Shown: positions 1-8,625 of the stretch, in pieces
Numbering within the stretch: the stretch's first letter is position 1
How the letters are laid out: each line of letters begins with the position of its first letter
Assembly: GCF_000397205.1 (NCBI RefSeq)
Contig: NC_021237.1
Span: forward strand, 4,943,501 to 5,007,500
Direction: 5' to 3'
DNA length: 64,000 nucleotides
From: Pseudomonas protegens CHA0
GTDB taxonomy: Bacteria > Pseudomonadota > Gammaproteobacteria > Pseudomonadales > Pseudomonadaceae
Program-made: the position numbers and the translations under genes
Notes under the pieces: model-generated
Seen by the model: the letters and a program-made list of their open reading frames with translations, nothing else
What the model was told of the DNA's origin: nothing
Database searches by the model: none

Positions 1-524
1 ACATCGAACTCGGTCAGGCCATGAGGCAGCACTGCCCGCGTCAGGTTGGAATGGCAGTGATGGTGAAAGTCCTCGCCGGTAAGCATGCGATTCACATAGG
101 GGTCGCAACGGGTGCCCAATAGATCGTGCAGGCGGCCACCATGCTCGTCGATGCCGTAATGGGCCAGACTGTCATCGGTGATGGTCACCAGCGGCCGCAG
201 AAAAGGCAGGTTCGACCAGAGCCGGTCGTGGGTACTGACATGCGCCCCCTGCAACTGCCGGGTGCGCGCAGCCCAGAGGCGCTCACGTGGATCGTTGGCA
301 TTCCATACGTTGAAGTCGCCCACCTGCGGCCCTACCGGGGTGGTCACCCGAAATACGTGCCCGGCGGGCACCTTCCAGGCGCGTCCGGTACGGATCGGAA
401 CCTCGAACTGCTCGATCAGATGGCGTTGGCCCTGATTGTGCCGAATGCGTTCGTAAAACGCCTTGTCCACCTGTAGCGCCGAACCTTTGCTGACCTGATA
501 AGCCGCTGGATAGTCTTTGTACAT
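1..524 (-). CDS. DUF1989 (urea carboxylase-associated) family protein, 3' end beyond the window
   Basis: Reading from the ATG at 524 gives MYKDYPAAYQVSKGSALQVD and continues open to position 3, about 174 residues, so the C-terminus lies outside the window. The motif DPYVNRML and the HCHSNLTRA segment match the conserved Cys/His-containing core of DUF1989 proteins, which are found beside urea carboxylase/urea amidolyase and other amine or amide catabolic genes. The biochemical activity of the family is poorly defined. An in-frame ATG at 539 overlaps the stop of the upstream gntR gene. I prefer 524 because a GAGGG ribosome site lies about 8 nt upstream. Only 15 nt separate it from gntR, so both are probably one transcript and the product may be the regulated function. 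Confidence 0.75.
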   Translation of the reverse strand, partial: MYKDYPAAYQVSKGSALQVDKAFYERIRHNQGQRHLIEQFEVPIRTGRAWKVPAGHVFRVTTPVGPQVGDFNVWNANDPRERLWAARTRQLQGAHVSTHDRLWSNLPFLRPLVTITDDSLAHYGIDEHGGRLHDLLGTRCDPYVNRMLTGEDFHHHCHSNLTRAVLPHGLTEFD

Positions 525-539
525 GGGTATCGCCCTCAT

Positions 540-1205
540 TCAGTGACACAGGGATTGGTCGAGCATGTCCAACAGCAGGCGCTCCGAGTCGTCCAGATAC
601 AACTCCATGGCCTCGATGGCGGCCGCCTTGTCACCCTCCAGAAGCCATTCATGGATCTGTCGGTCGCGGACCAGCCAGGGCGCCTGAAACCGCGCCTCAT
701 CCGGCGCCGTACAAAACACCAGGCGCAACTGCGCCACCACGTTGGTGAAGAACTCATCGAATAGTGGCGAGCCCAGCAACCCCACCACATGCTGGTGAAA
801 ACGCAGGCCATGGGTTCCCACGGCGCGCCAGTCCTCGCGCTCCCGGGCAAGCTCCGCCGCTTCCATGGCATCGAGCATGCGATCGGACTGGTACTCGCGT
901 AGCGGGCGAGCATTGGCGATGGCCTGCAACTCCAGGGTACGGCGCACTCGGAACAGATCCCGCACGTCATCAGCACCAAGGCGACGGACCACCACGCCTT
1001 TGTGCCGCACGTACCAGGTCAACCCTTCCTGCCCCAGGCGGTGCAGGGCTTCACGGATGGTATTGCGTGAGGCGCTATAGGCACTGACCAGCTCGCTTTC
1101 CACCAGCGCCATTCCGGGCAATAAACGACCACCGATGATGTCAGCCCGCAGTTCCACAGTAATGTGATCCGCCAGGGATAGTCCGTCGCTCATGGGGCAC
1201 CTCAC
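540..1205 (-). CDS. GntR-family regulator, FCD (FadR) subfamily
   Basis: A 221-residue protein with an N-terminal winged helix (about residues 8-75; SRNTIREALHRLGQEGL is the recognition-helix region) and a C-terminal all-helical FCD domain (about 85-210). That domain has the usual scattered Asp/His residues (FHQHV, DRQIHEWL) that bind a metal and a small carboxylate ligand in this family. FCD regulators usually repress neighbouring catabolic genes until the ligand appears. It is directly upstream of the DUF1989 gene on the same strand, so that gene is the obvious target. A perfect palindrome just upstream of its own start suggests autoregulation. Translation could also begin at the fifth codon (ATG at 1193). 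The ligand is unknown. Confidence 0.88.
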   Translation of the reverse strand: MRCPMSDGLSLADHITVELRADIIGGRLLPGMALVESELVSAYSASRNTIREALHRLGQEGLTWYVRHKGVVVRRLGADDVRDLFRVRRTLELQAIANARPLREYQSDRMLDAMEAAELAREREDWRAVGTHGLRFHQHVVGLLGSPLFDEFFTNVVAQLRLVFCTAPDEARFQAPWLVRDRQIHEWLLEGDKAAAIEAMELYLDDSERLLLDMLDQSLCH

Positions 1206-1206
1206 G

Positions 1207-1219
1207 ATTGTTCAACAAT
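1207..1219. promoter_or_regulatory. Perfect palindrome, candidate GntR operator
   Basis: ATTGTTCAACAAT is a perfect 6-1-6 inverted repeat one base upstream of the gntR start codon. A second, partly overlapping repeat (GTTCA at 1210-1214 and TGAAC at 1223-1227) flanks it. FCD-type GntR dimers bind short palindromes of this size near their own promoters. Binding by this regulator is inferred, not shown. Confidence 0.5.
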
Positions 1220-1384
1220 TTATGAACAGCAGGTAATCACTTATCGTGCCAACTTCAATCACCCCTTATGCCCTCACGAAAAGCTGTCGGGAAGCTGTCA
1301 ACGCTGACAATCCCTGCCTAGAAGTAGGGGCATGATCTGAGAATCCTTGGTTAAAATGGTCTTCTAGTTGCGGAGGTTTCTCAA

Positions 1385-1945
1385 ATGCGTTACTCGCCAG
1401 ACCATAAAGCCCAGACTCATCAACGCATTATCAAGGAAGCTTCAGAACGTTTTCGGCGTGACGGGATAGGTGCAACAGGTCTACAGCCCCTGATGAAAGC
1501 CCTGGGGTTGACCCATGGCGGCTTCTATTCCCACTTCAAGTCCAAGGATGAACTGGTAGAAGAAGCCCTGCGCGCCGCCGCCCAAGAGCTGGACGCCCAT
1601 TGCGCTGCACTGTTCGCACAAGAGCATCCACTGCCAGCCTTTATCGATAACTACCTCTGCGAGTGGCACCAGAAGTCCCCTCATCAAGGCTGCCCGCTAC
1701 CGACCATGAGCTCGGAACTCGGCCAGCGCGGGCAACCCAGTGCGACTACAGATGAGGTGCTCAACACCAGGCTCGAACAACTAGAATCGGTGCTGGAAGG
1801 CGAACAGAAAGCCGAGCGAAGTCTGATGCTCATGTCCACCTTGGTCGGTGCACTCATGCTTTCTCGCAGCGTGGAAAACCCGGAGTTGGGAACTCGGATA
1901 CTGGAGGTGGTTCGCGAGGGCCTGAAGCAACAGGAGCGGCGCTGA
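1385..1945 (+). CDS. TetR/AcrR-family transcriptional regulator
   Basis: A 186-residue protein. The N-terminal helix-turn-helix (about residues 10-60) shows the TetR pattern: RIIKEASERFRRDGI, then LGLTHGGFYSHFKSKDEL. The C-terminal ligand domain carries GCPLPTMSSELG, which is common in the TetR group that regulates neighbouring oxidoreductases or efflux pumps. The start follows a strong GGAGG site. It converges on the SDR gene at 1971-2765, with 25 nt between the two stop codons. This regulator plus dehydrogenase pairing is common, but with convergent genes the regulatory link is only suggested. The inducer is unknown. Confidence 0.9.
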   Translation: MRYSPDHKAQTHQRIIKEASERFRRDGIGATGLQPLMKALGLTHGGFYSHFKSKDELVEEALRAAAQELDAHCAALFAQEHPLPAFIDNYLCEWHQKSPHQGCPLPTMSSELGQRGQPSATTDEVLNTRLEQLESVLEGEQKAERSLMLMSTLVGALMLSRSVENPELGTRILEVVREGLKQQERR

Positions 1946-1970
1946 AGCGATCCGCTCCAACCTACTCTTC

Positions 1971-2765
1971 TTATTTATAGCGAGCGGCCGCACTGCTCCT
2001 GGACAGATTGGGGCCAAGAGCCAAGCGCGCCGCCACCAAAGCCTGCCAATCCGCAGGATCGGGTAGCGAAGGCAATGTAATCAACTCACCCTGATCCAAG
2101 CCGCTCAACGCCGCATCGACCATCTCCTGTACCTCCATCACCATTTCCGCCGGAATGGCCTTGGCATCGAGCCCTGAACGCTCCCAGATTTCGGTACGAG
2201 TGACACCCGGCAAGACAGCCTGTACACGAACCCCGCTGCCCTTCAACTCAGCCTGCAGCGACTGAGTCAAACTGAGTACATATGCCTTGGTTGCACTATA
2301 AGTCGCGTTGAAACGCTCAGGAATCAAGGCCACCACCGAGGCAATATTGATAATCGCCCCACGCCCAGTCGCAGAGAAACTCGTTGCAGCCACCCCGGCC
2401 AGCCGGGTCAGTGCCACTACATTGAGCTGAATCATGTGCTCCATCTGATCCAGATCGGCGCCAGCCAAAGCCCCGTTGGCAGCTACTCCCGCATTGTTCA
2501 GCAGCAAGCTGATACGGGAGTCGTCGCGCAAACGTCGCTCGACATTCAGTAAGTCCTTCTTGAGCGTCAAATCCGCCTTCAACACCTCCACTTGCACGTT
2601 ATATTTATCGCTCAACGCATTGGCTGCCACCTTCAAACGTCCCTCATCCCGAGCAACCAGCAACAAATCAAAACCTCGCTCTGCCAGTCGCTCGGCATAA
2701 ACCGCTCCAATACCGGATGAGGCCCCAGTGACCAATGCTGTACCTTGGGATTGAATCGAACTCAT
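1971..2765 (-). CDS. Short-chain dehydrogenase/reductase (SDR)
   Basis: A 264-residue classical SDR. It shows the cofactor motif TGASSGIG (about residues 13-20), NNAG (about 90-93), a catalytic Ser in NIASVVAL, and YSATK (about 155-159), which carries the Tyr and Lys. It should therefore be a soluble NAD(P)-dependent oxidoreductase. The substrate cannot be read from sequence. The start has an AGGAG site 7 nt upstream. The C-terminal extension ending in SRSSAAARYK is unremarkable. It lies convergent to the TetR regulator, and transcription comes from the 200-nt gap next to the comEA-like gene. Confidence 0.88.
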   Translation of the reverse strand: MSSIQSQGTALVTGASSGIGAVYAERLAERGFDLLLVARDEGRLKVAANALSDKYNVQVEVLKADLTLKKDLLNVERRLRDDSRISLLLNNAGVAANGALAGADLDQMEHMIQLNVVALTRLAGVAATSFSATGRGAIINIASVVALIPERFNATYSATKAYVLSLTQSLQAELKGSGVRVQAVLPGVTRTEIWERSGLDAKAIPAEMVMEVQEMVDAALSGLDQGELITLPSLPDPADWQALVAARLALGPNLSRSSAAARYK

Positions 2766-2920
2766 AGCTGGACTCCTGACAATGCATGAAAGTAATGAGC
2801 GCCTTCGGCCAGAAACATTTGGCGCCCAAAAATATTATTGCCATAATATTTTCGAGCCATCATGAAAATAATCAATCCAGGCGATAGAGATTCACTGTCA
2901 GCTACCCCACTCATGAAATG

Positions 2921-2946
2921 CAAAAGGCCGGTCAGAGACCGGCCTT
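2921..2946 (-). terminator. Intrinsic terminator after the comEA-like gene
   Basis: A 10-bp perfect stem AAGGCCGGTC / GACCGGCCTT with a 3-nt loop lies 20 nt after the stop of the comEA-like gene. On the minus strand the stem runs into TTTTG. This is also the likely end of the whole leftward O-antigen/wbpM transcription unit. Confidence 0.85.
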
Positions 2947-2966
2947 CAAACGTTATGCGGGAGAAC

Positions 2967-3296
2967 TCAATTGACTTCGAGCTTATCCAGATTTCGTTCC
3001 AGAATTGCCCTGCCAATCCCCTTGACCTCCAGCAACTCGTCCACCGAAGCAAAGGGCCCATTTTCTTCCCGATAAGCGACAATCGCCTTGGCCTTGGCAG
3101 CCCCCACCCCAAAAAGCTCGCGTTGCAGCACAGCCTCATCCGCCGTATTGAGGTTGACCTTGCTCGCTTGAATCGGCGCCTGCTCCGCCACTTGCGCAGA
3201 ACTGGGCTGGGTCTGGGGACCCGGCGCTGCTTGAGTGACAAGTGCAAAGCTGGCGAGAAAAGCAAAGATCAATGAGGTGAAAAAAGAGTTACGCAT
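2967..3296 (-). CDS. ComEA-family helix-hairpin-helix protein
   Basis: A 109-residue protein with an N-terminal signal peptide (hydrophobic stretch after MRNSFFTSL, cleavage near TQAAP), a short Pro/Gln-rich linker, and a C-terminal pair of helix-hairpin-helix motifs (VNLNTADEAVL, GVGAAKAKAIVAYR, VKGIGRAILERNL). This is the DNA-binding module of ComEA, the periplasmic receptor that ratchets DNA inward during natural transformation. Solitary ComEA-like proteins next to wbpM are conserved in Pseudomonas, and their role is not well established. I start at 3296 (GGAG site), not at an upstream in-frame codon, because the signal peptide then begins cleanly. Confidence 0.88.
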   Translation of the reverse strand: MRNSFFTSLIFAFLASFALVTQAAPGPQTQPSSAQVAEQAPIQASKVNLNTADEAVLQRELFGVGAAKAKAIVAYREENGPFASVDELLEVKGIGRAILERNLDKLEVN

Positions 3297-3321
3297 AGTG
3301 ACGCTCCATGACATCGAGTAA

Positions 3322-3349
3322 GGAAAGCAGCTTTCCAAAGCTGCCTTCC
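3322..3349 (-). terminator. Hairpin downstream of wbpM, possible terminator
   Basis: GGAAAGCAGCTTT and AAAGCTGCCTTCC pair with one mismatch around a 2-nt loop, 57 nt after the wbpM stop and just upstream of the comEA-like start. There is no real U tract on the minus strand, so it could attenuate transcription or act as a processing structure instead. Confidence 0.4.
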
Positions 3350-3406
3350 AAACCTAGGTGATGCAGGGGACAAGTCAAAATGTAGATGGTTACTGTTTAT
3401 GTAAAC

Positions 3407-5395
3407 TTATGGTTGTAAACGGCGTTGTTGATAAATCCAATCGACAATTTCACCGTCTGGCGTATAGCCACTCACTGTTTCACGCAACAATTGGCGGAAT
3501 GTGACGTAATCATCTTGATGAACAGACTCGAGCATCTTAGCTAGGTTAGTTTTCAACACACCCCAAGGCAAATAATCTTCATTAGCTGTCATAATCATCG
3601 GGTGTGGAGTGATAGAAACGTTATCACCTATTAATAGCTCTTCGTAAAGTTTCTCACCGGGCCTCAACCCGGTAAATTCGATAGCAATATCGCCATGAGG
3701 CATTTTTTCCGAGCGAACAGTCAGACCTGAGAGATGAATCATTTTCTCAGCCAGTTCTACAATTTTTACCGGTTCTCCCATATCCAATACAAATACATCC
3801 CCGCCCAAGCCCATCGACCCCGCTTGAATAACTAGCTGTGCAGCTTCAGGAATGGTCATGAAATATCGAGTAATTTTAGGGTGAGTAACAGTCAAGGGGC
3901 CACCAGACTGTATTTGTTTATGAAACAATGGAATTACAGAACCTGAAGAGCCCAAAACATTACCGAAACGAACCATTGTAAATCGAGTGTTGTTTCTTAT
4001 CTGTTCACAACCAGCCACATCAAATAAAACTGGATCTTTTTCTCGACTAAGTGCTTGTAACGTCAGCTCAGCCAAGCGTTTAGTGCTTCCCATTATATTG
4101 GTGGGACGAACTGCCTTATCTGTAGATATCAAGACAAAATCTGTAACACCAGATATCAATGCTGCCTGGGCTGTATTAAGCGTGCCGATTACATTATTAA
4201 AAAAGCCTTCGGAAATATTATGTTCTACCATTGGGACATGCTTATAAGCCGCAGCATGGTAAACTGTATTAACTTTCCAGGTAGTCATTATATCAACGAG
4301 CTTTTCATGACTTTTTATAGTGCCAAGAATAGGTAATACCTTTACGGAAAGTGACTCACGAGCAACACGCCCTTCTAACTCGGAAAAAATACTATAGAGA
4401 TTAAACTCGCTATGCTCGAACAACAACAATACAGTAGGACGAAGAAGCAATATTTGCCGACATAGCTCGGAGCCAATGGATCCTCCGGCGCCAGTTACAA
4501 GAACTACCTTCTTCGTCACACAGCGTTCAAGCAAATCCTCTTGAGCCGGAACTGCGTCACGTCCTAACAAATCAGCAATATCAACAGCCTGAATATCATC
4601 AACTTTCACTCGGCCACTGGCGAGATCCATAAACCCGGGAACACTTCGAACATGAAAAGGATAGTTTTCAAGAAAGCTCAAGATTTCACGACGACGCCCA
4701 CGGCTTGAAGAAGGAATGGCCAAAAGAACTTCCTGCGCTCCAGTTGCATCAATCATTCGTTGAATATTTTTGGGCTGATAAACATGTAGTCCGGCGATTA
4801 CCCTGTCTGCAATGCTCTTATCATCGTCAATAAAAGCAACAGGACGCATTGCTCGCCCCATCCTCAACGCCGCAACCAGTTGATTACCAGCAGCGCCTGC
4901 TCCATAAATAGCAACTTTAGGAAGATTATTATCTGTATTGGAGAAAGGCATGTGTTGTGTTGTAGAAAACCAATCATCAAGAAAGTATTGACGCATTGCT
5001 AAGCGCAAGCCTCCAATCATGATGAGGCTCAACCACCAGAAATTAAAAACAATAGAACGAGGAACTACAAACTTATGATTACTATAAACATAAACAATAA
5101 CCCCCATTACCAACGCAGACAACGTCACAGCCTTAGTAATAGCGATGAGTGCATCGGTACCAAAATAACGTAAAACTGCTCGATATAGACCGAAATGGAT
5201 GAATAGTGGAATAGAAACTAAAGGTGCAAACAGGAAAAGCCATGGGTGCGCCTCTAATGGATTGGCAATTTCATCAATGCCAAGACGTACAAGGAACGCT
5301 AACCACAACGCAAGCCAGACAAGCACAGTATCTACTGCGACTTGGATCAAGCGTTTTTGGCGCCTCGGAAGCTCAAGCAACCACTGACGAAACAT
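3407..5395 (-). CDS. wbpM: WbpM/FlaA1-type UDP-GlcNAc 4,6-dehydratase (inner membrane)
   Basis: A 662-residue protein, the length of long-form WbpM. The N-terminus has four hydrophobic segments (about residues 12-125), followed by a CoA-binding-like Rossmann unit (IYGAGAAGNQ, about 152) and the catalytic SDR domain starting at TGAGGSIGSE (about 300). In this family Met replaces the usual catalytic Tyr, and the MGSTK sequence (MxxxK) is present. The enzyme converts UDP-GlcNAc to the 4-keto-6-deoxy sugar, the first step to UDP-QuiNAc or UDP-FucNAc for O-antigen. It marks the distal end of the Pseudomonas O-antigen locus, as here. The start at 5395 has an AGAAGG site, and the longer reading upstream is not needed. 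Confidence 0.95.
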   Translation of the reverse strand: MFRQWLLELPRRQKRLIQVAVDTVLVWLALWLAFLVRLGIDEIANPLEAHPWLFLFAPLVSIPLFIHFGLYRAVLRYFGTDALIAITKAVTLSALVMGVIVYVYSNHKFVVPRSIVFNFWWLSLIMIGGLRLAMRQYFLDDWFSTTQHMPFSNTDNNLPKVAIYGAGAAGNQLVAALRMGRAMRPVAFIDDDKSIADRVIAGLHVYQPKNIQRMIDATGAQEVLLAIPSSSRGRRREILSFLENYPFHVRSVPGFMDLASGRVKVDDIQAVDIADLLGRDAVPAQEDLLERCVTKKVVLVTGAGGSIGSELCRQILLLRPTVLLLFEHSEFNLYSIFSELEGRVARESLSVKVLPILGTIKSHEKLVDIMTTWKVNTVYHAAAYKHVPMVEHNISEGFFNNVIGTLNTAQAALISGVTDFVLISTDKAVRPTNIMGSTKRLAELTLQALSREKDPVLFDVAGCEQIRNNTRFTMVRFGNVLGSSGSVIPLFHKQIQSGGPLTVTHPKITRYFMTIPEAAQLVIQAGSMGLGGDVFVLDMGEPVKIVELAEKMIHLSGLTVRSEKMPHGDIAIEFTGLRPGEKLYEELLIGDNVSITPHPMIMTANEDYLPWGVLKTNLAKMLESVHQDDYVTFRQLLRETVSGYTPDGEIVDWIYQQRRLQP

Positions 5396-5448
5396 ACTAA
5401 TACCCTTCTTAAATAAAAACGCCACAGACGTAAACCAGAACCCGCATC

Positions 5449-6465
5449 TCAGTTCTCTCTTGCGCCGGCTTTGTAGAACACTGCAAGAAGAATCAAAGGT
5501 ACATAAGCTATTATAAGACCAATAATTCCTTCGAGCTTTTCTGTACCCACAAGAAAGCCTAGTGGTAATAGCCAAATTATATTTACAAATAGCACTGCCA
5601 ACGTTACCGGAAAATGCCTACCGTAACGCCTCGCTGCAAATTGATAAGCGTGGCTGCGATGCGCCTCGTACAGCTTCTCCCCTCTTAATAGCCGACAGAA
5701 AAGAGTAAACGTCGCGTCGACAATGAAAACACCTAGAAAAATCAACCAACTCCAAAATAACGATGGATTAGTCCAAGCAGCCTGCAGGGCAAGCAAACCA
5801 AGAACTAATCCAAGAAATCCGCTACCTGCATCGCCCATAAAAATTCGAGCAGGGGGAAAATTCCAGTACAAAAAGCCCAAGACCGCAAGAGCCAGACCCA
5901 AAGGAGCCCAAGCTAAGTCATAGCTACCAACTATCCAATATAAGCCTGCGCCAGCTAAACAAACAAACACAGCCTCAATGGCAGCCAGACCGTCAATACC
6001 ATCCATAAAATTATATAAATTAAGCATCCATACTAAGTAAAAAACTGCAAAGATATGTCCTGCCCATGCCAATTCAACATATACATTAAGTATAAGCATA
6101 GATGGCATCCCACCCAATAATGCCACCCCCAAAATTGCGGCTGTAAAGTGCCCCAATAATCTCCAGCGAGCGGGAATATGCCCATGGTCATCGAGAAACC
6201 CGATAACGGCAACCATCCCCCCTGTAACTGTAAGAGCTAACATAGTAAAAAATTGCAAATTACTGGTAATCTCTAAAACGATGGCACTGATTATAAAAAC
6301 AACAACGATAGCCACCCCTCCGCCCCTAGGAGTGGGAACAGTATGAGAGCTTCGGGAGTTAGGTATATCAATAAGGCTATTAGATAAAGCGTATCTGCGT
6401 AAAACTGCAGTCCCCATCAAGGAACCAACAAACGAAAAGAACATCACCCAGTACACATGGCTCAT
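5449..6465 (-). CDS. wbpL: WbpL-type polyprenyl-phosphate HexNAc-1-P transferase
   Basis: A 338-residue polytopic membrane protein of the MraY/WecA superfamily with about ten hydrophobic segments. Hallmarks are the cytoplasmic loops NFMDGIDGLA (about residues 150-160) and FMGDAGSGF (about 210), plus HRSHAYQ (about 270), which together bind Mg2+, undecaprenyl phosphate and the UDP-sugar. It starts O-unit assembly by moving a sugar phosphate, in Pseudomonas usually QuiNAc or FucNAc, onto the lipid carrier. Its ATG overlaps the stop of the upstream reductase by 4 nt (ATGA) and it precedes wbpM by 53 nt. The order wbpV-wbpL-wbpM is the same as in P. aeruginosa O6-type clusters. Confidence 0.93.
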   Translation of the reverse strand: MSHVYWVMFFSFVGSLMGTAVLRRYALSNSLIDIPNSRSSHTVPTPRGGGVAIVVVFIISAIVLEITSNLQFFTMLALTVTGGMVAVIGFLDDHGHIPARWRLLGHFTAAILGVALLGGMPSMLILNVYVELAWAGHIFAVFYLVWMLNLYNFMDGIDGLAAIEAVFVCLAGAGLYWIVGSYDLAWAPLGLALAVLGFLYWNFPPARIFMGDAGSGFLGLVLGLLALQAAWTNPSLFWSWLIFLGVFIVDATFTLFCRLLRGEKLYEAHRSHAYQFAARRYGRHFPVTLAVLFVNIIWLLPLGFLVGTEKLEGIIGLIIAYVPLILLAVFYKAGAREN

Positions 6466-7442
6466 ACGCTTTTTTCCACAAAGACTGCCGCGGTTCTTTT
6501 TAACGCCTCGTTAACGTTTACTGCGGGACGCCAACCTAAGAGAAGGCAGGTCTTACTTATATCAACCTGCAAGCTTCCACATAGGCGTTGCGAAATTGCC
6601 TTACGTCCTAAGAGAGTTAAAAATAATCTAAGCATACTACTTGGAAATGGAAAAACTCGGCTTTTTACACCCAATGCATTTGCTGCTTTCGCCAACAACT
6701 CACTTGTAGAGAGATCTTCATCATCACTAACGAGAAAAGTTTGATTTGCAGCACTCTCATGATGCATAGACAGAATAACTAGATCAATTAAATTTTCAAT
6801 AAAAACCAGACTACGCTTATTGTTAATCGACCCTAAAGGCAAGGGGACTCCTCGCTTAACCCACGCAAGCATAGCCTCAAAATTTGCTTTTACTCCTGGT
6901 CCATAAACCAGTGTAGGACGAATAATTACCACCTCCATACCAGTTTTCAAAGCGAGCTGGCGGAGAGCAACTTCAGCCTCATGTTTGGATACACCATATG
7001 GATCAACTGGGTTAACTGGATCATCTGCACAATAAGGTCGTGCAAGGCTAGTAGCCTCTCCATTAACTTTTATGGAGCTAATAAAAACAAAGCGACGCAC
7101 ACCGGCCTCAGCGGCTTGACGCGCCAACTTCAAAGTACCATGAAAGTTTACTCTTCTATATTCGTCTAGAGCAGTAGCGGAACTTTCGTTCATCACATGC
7201 ACTCGTGCAGCAGCGTGAACAACTATAGATACGCCGGCCAAAGCTACAGCCCAGTCCGTTTCCGGGGATACATTGGCAGCATATACATTATTTGATATAA
7301 GCTGCAAATCACCTTCAGAGCGAAAAACTGATATGGGAATATAAGCCTCATGTAAAGTAAGTGCACGAACTAAGCAGCCCCCGACAAACCCTGCTGCCCC
7401 CGTTACCATGACGCGCTGTTTTTCCTCAAAGACTTCGTCCAT
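6462..7442 (-). CDS. wbpV: NAD-dependent epimerase/reductase, WbpV-like
   Basis: A 326-residue extended SDR. The cofactor motif is TGAAGFVG (about residues 14-21), followed by HAAARVH, a catalytic Ser in FISSIKVNG, and YGVSKHEAE (YxxxK). Proteins of this type directly upstream of wbpL reduce the 4-keto sugar made by WbpM to UDP-QuiNAc (or the C4 epimer UDP-FucNAc). The stereochemistry cannot be read from sequence. I use the ATG at 7442, which overlaps the previous stop by one base (TGATG). A TTG one codon earlier is less likely. It is translationally coupled on both sides, so it belongs to the O-antigen operon. Confidence 0.85.
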   Translation of the reverse strand: MDEVFEEKQRVMVTGAAGFVGGCLVRALTLHEAYIPISVFRSEGDLQLISNNVYAANVSPETDWAVALAGVSIVVHAAARVHVMNESSATALDEYRRVNFHGTLKLARQAAEAGVRRFVFISSIKVNGEATSLARPYCADDPVNPVDPYGVSKHEAEVALRQLALKTGMEVVIIRPTLVYGPGVKANFEAMLAWVKRGVPLPLGSINNKRSLVFIENLIDLVILSMHHESAANQTFLVSDDEDLSTSELLAKAANALGVKSRVFPFPSSMLRLFLTLLGRKAISQRLCGSLQVDISKTCLLLGWRPAVNVNEALKRTAAVFVEKSV

Positions 7443-8599
7443 CAACTTATAAACGCCTTATACTCTTTCAGCAGCAACTCCGAGCATCTGGAAGAACTAA
7501 AATTTTCCGAGGCTCGACGGTGTGCCTCAGCGCCCATAGAGTATCTCATCGATGGATTAGACAATAACGTCCAGATCCCTTCTTCCAGAGATACGGGATC
7601 TGCAACTTTAACTAGCAAACCTGTCAGCCCGTCTAAAATCGCATCAGACAAGCCATAGATATCGGTCCCGACTGAAGGGATCCCCATCGCCCCCGCTTCA
7701 ATGATAACCGTGCCAAATCCTTCACGGTAACTAGGCAAACATAGCAAGTCTGCGACGGCCATATATCGTTCAGGCTCGCGGTCGTAACCGACAACTTTAA
7801 CATGCGACTTTATATATTCAGGAATGCTATCAATAATTAGTTGACCTTCAGGCTCAGAAGGCCCAACCAGCACAAGAAATACATCACTGTCTTTCGCAGA
7901 TATCCTCTCGAAAGCCTGAACTAACTCACTAATCCCTTTATCCGGTGTTATTCGGCCAACATATAGAACCACCTTGCTATTTTCTGAAATACCAAGTTTT
8001 GACCTCAAATCCAAGCATGTACTTTCTGGAAAGTATTTCTTATTGAATCTTTCTAAATCTATACCCGCGAGCGACCCAGCCCCCAGAACTGATATTCTCT
8101 CTGGCTTAATAATACCATTCGAAATTAGAAATTTCATTTGGCTATGGCTATCTGCATAACAGTGCGTATTGAGTATACCGACAAGCTTATCGCACGCTCT
8201 TAGAAGTGAGCATTTTAAACCAGACATAGTTACCCATGGCTGCCCAGTAAATGTATGCAATCGAACGGACCGTCTAGCAAACAGACCCGCAATAGAACAT
8301 AACAATCCTGCTTTCGGTGTAGTTGAGTGAATTATATCAAAATTATATTTTCGAAAAGCCTTTATCAAAAGAAACAAACTTAAAATATCTTTTTTAATAT
8401 TAATTTTACGCTCAATATTAATTGGTAAAAAATTAAATCTCTTATTTTCGAGCAACCTACTAACCGATTCATCAGCACTTGAAATGGCCGTCAAATCAAC
8501 GCCAGACATTGCCAACTGCTCAAATTGAGTCTCTAGTTGCGTCACTATGAAAAACGAAACTGTGGAAACCCTAGCAACCCTGATTGCTTCTTTTGTCAC
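7442..8599 (-). CDS. Glycosyltransferase family 4
   Basis: A 385-residue GT-B fold enzyme. The C-terminal nucleotide-sugar domain shows VLYVGRITPDKGI (about residue 207), then CLPSYREGFGTVIIEAG (about 290), the ExxxxxxxE-like signature of GT4. A typical IIHSTTPKAGLL loop occurs in the N-terminal half. It should add a sugar to the WbpL-primed lipid on the cytoplasmic face. The GTG start at 8599 is preceded by a GAGG site. No other start fits, because the next in-frame ATG cuts into the fold. Base composition is AT-rich like the other O-antigen genes. Donor and linkage are unknown. Confidence 0.88.
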   Translation of the reverse strand: MTKEAIRVARVSTVSFFIVTQLETQFEQLAMSGVDLTAISSADESVSRLLENKRFNFLPINIERKINIKKDILSLFLLIKAFRKYNFDIIHSTTPKAGLLCSIAGLFARRSVRLHTFTGQPWVTMSGLKCSLLRACDKLVGILNTHCYADSHSQMKFLISNGIIKPERISVLGAGSLAGIDLERFNKKYFPESTCLDLRSKLGISENSKVVLYVGRITPDKGISELVQAFERISAKDSDVFLVLVGPSEPEGQLIIDSIPEYIKSHVKVVGYDREPERYMAVADLLCLPSYREGFGTVIIEAGAMGIPSVGTDIYGLSDAILDGLTGLLVKVADPVSLEEGIWTLLSNPSMRYSMGAEAHRRASENFSSSRCSELLLKEYKAFIS

Positions 8600-8625
8600 C
8601 CACTAAGCCCTCGCCCGATTAAAAC

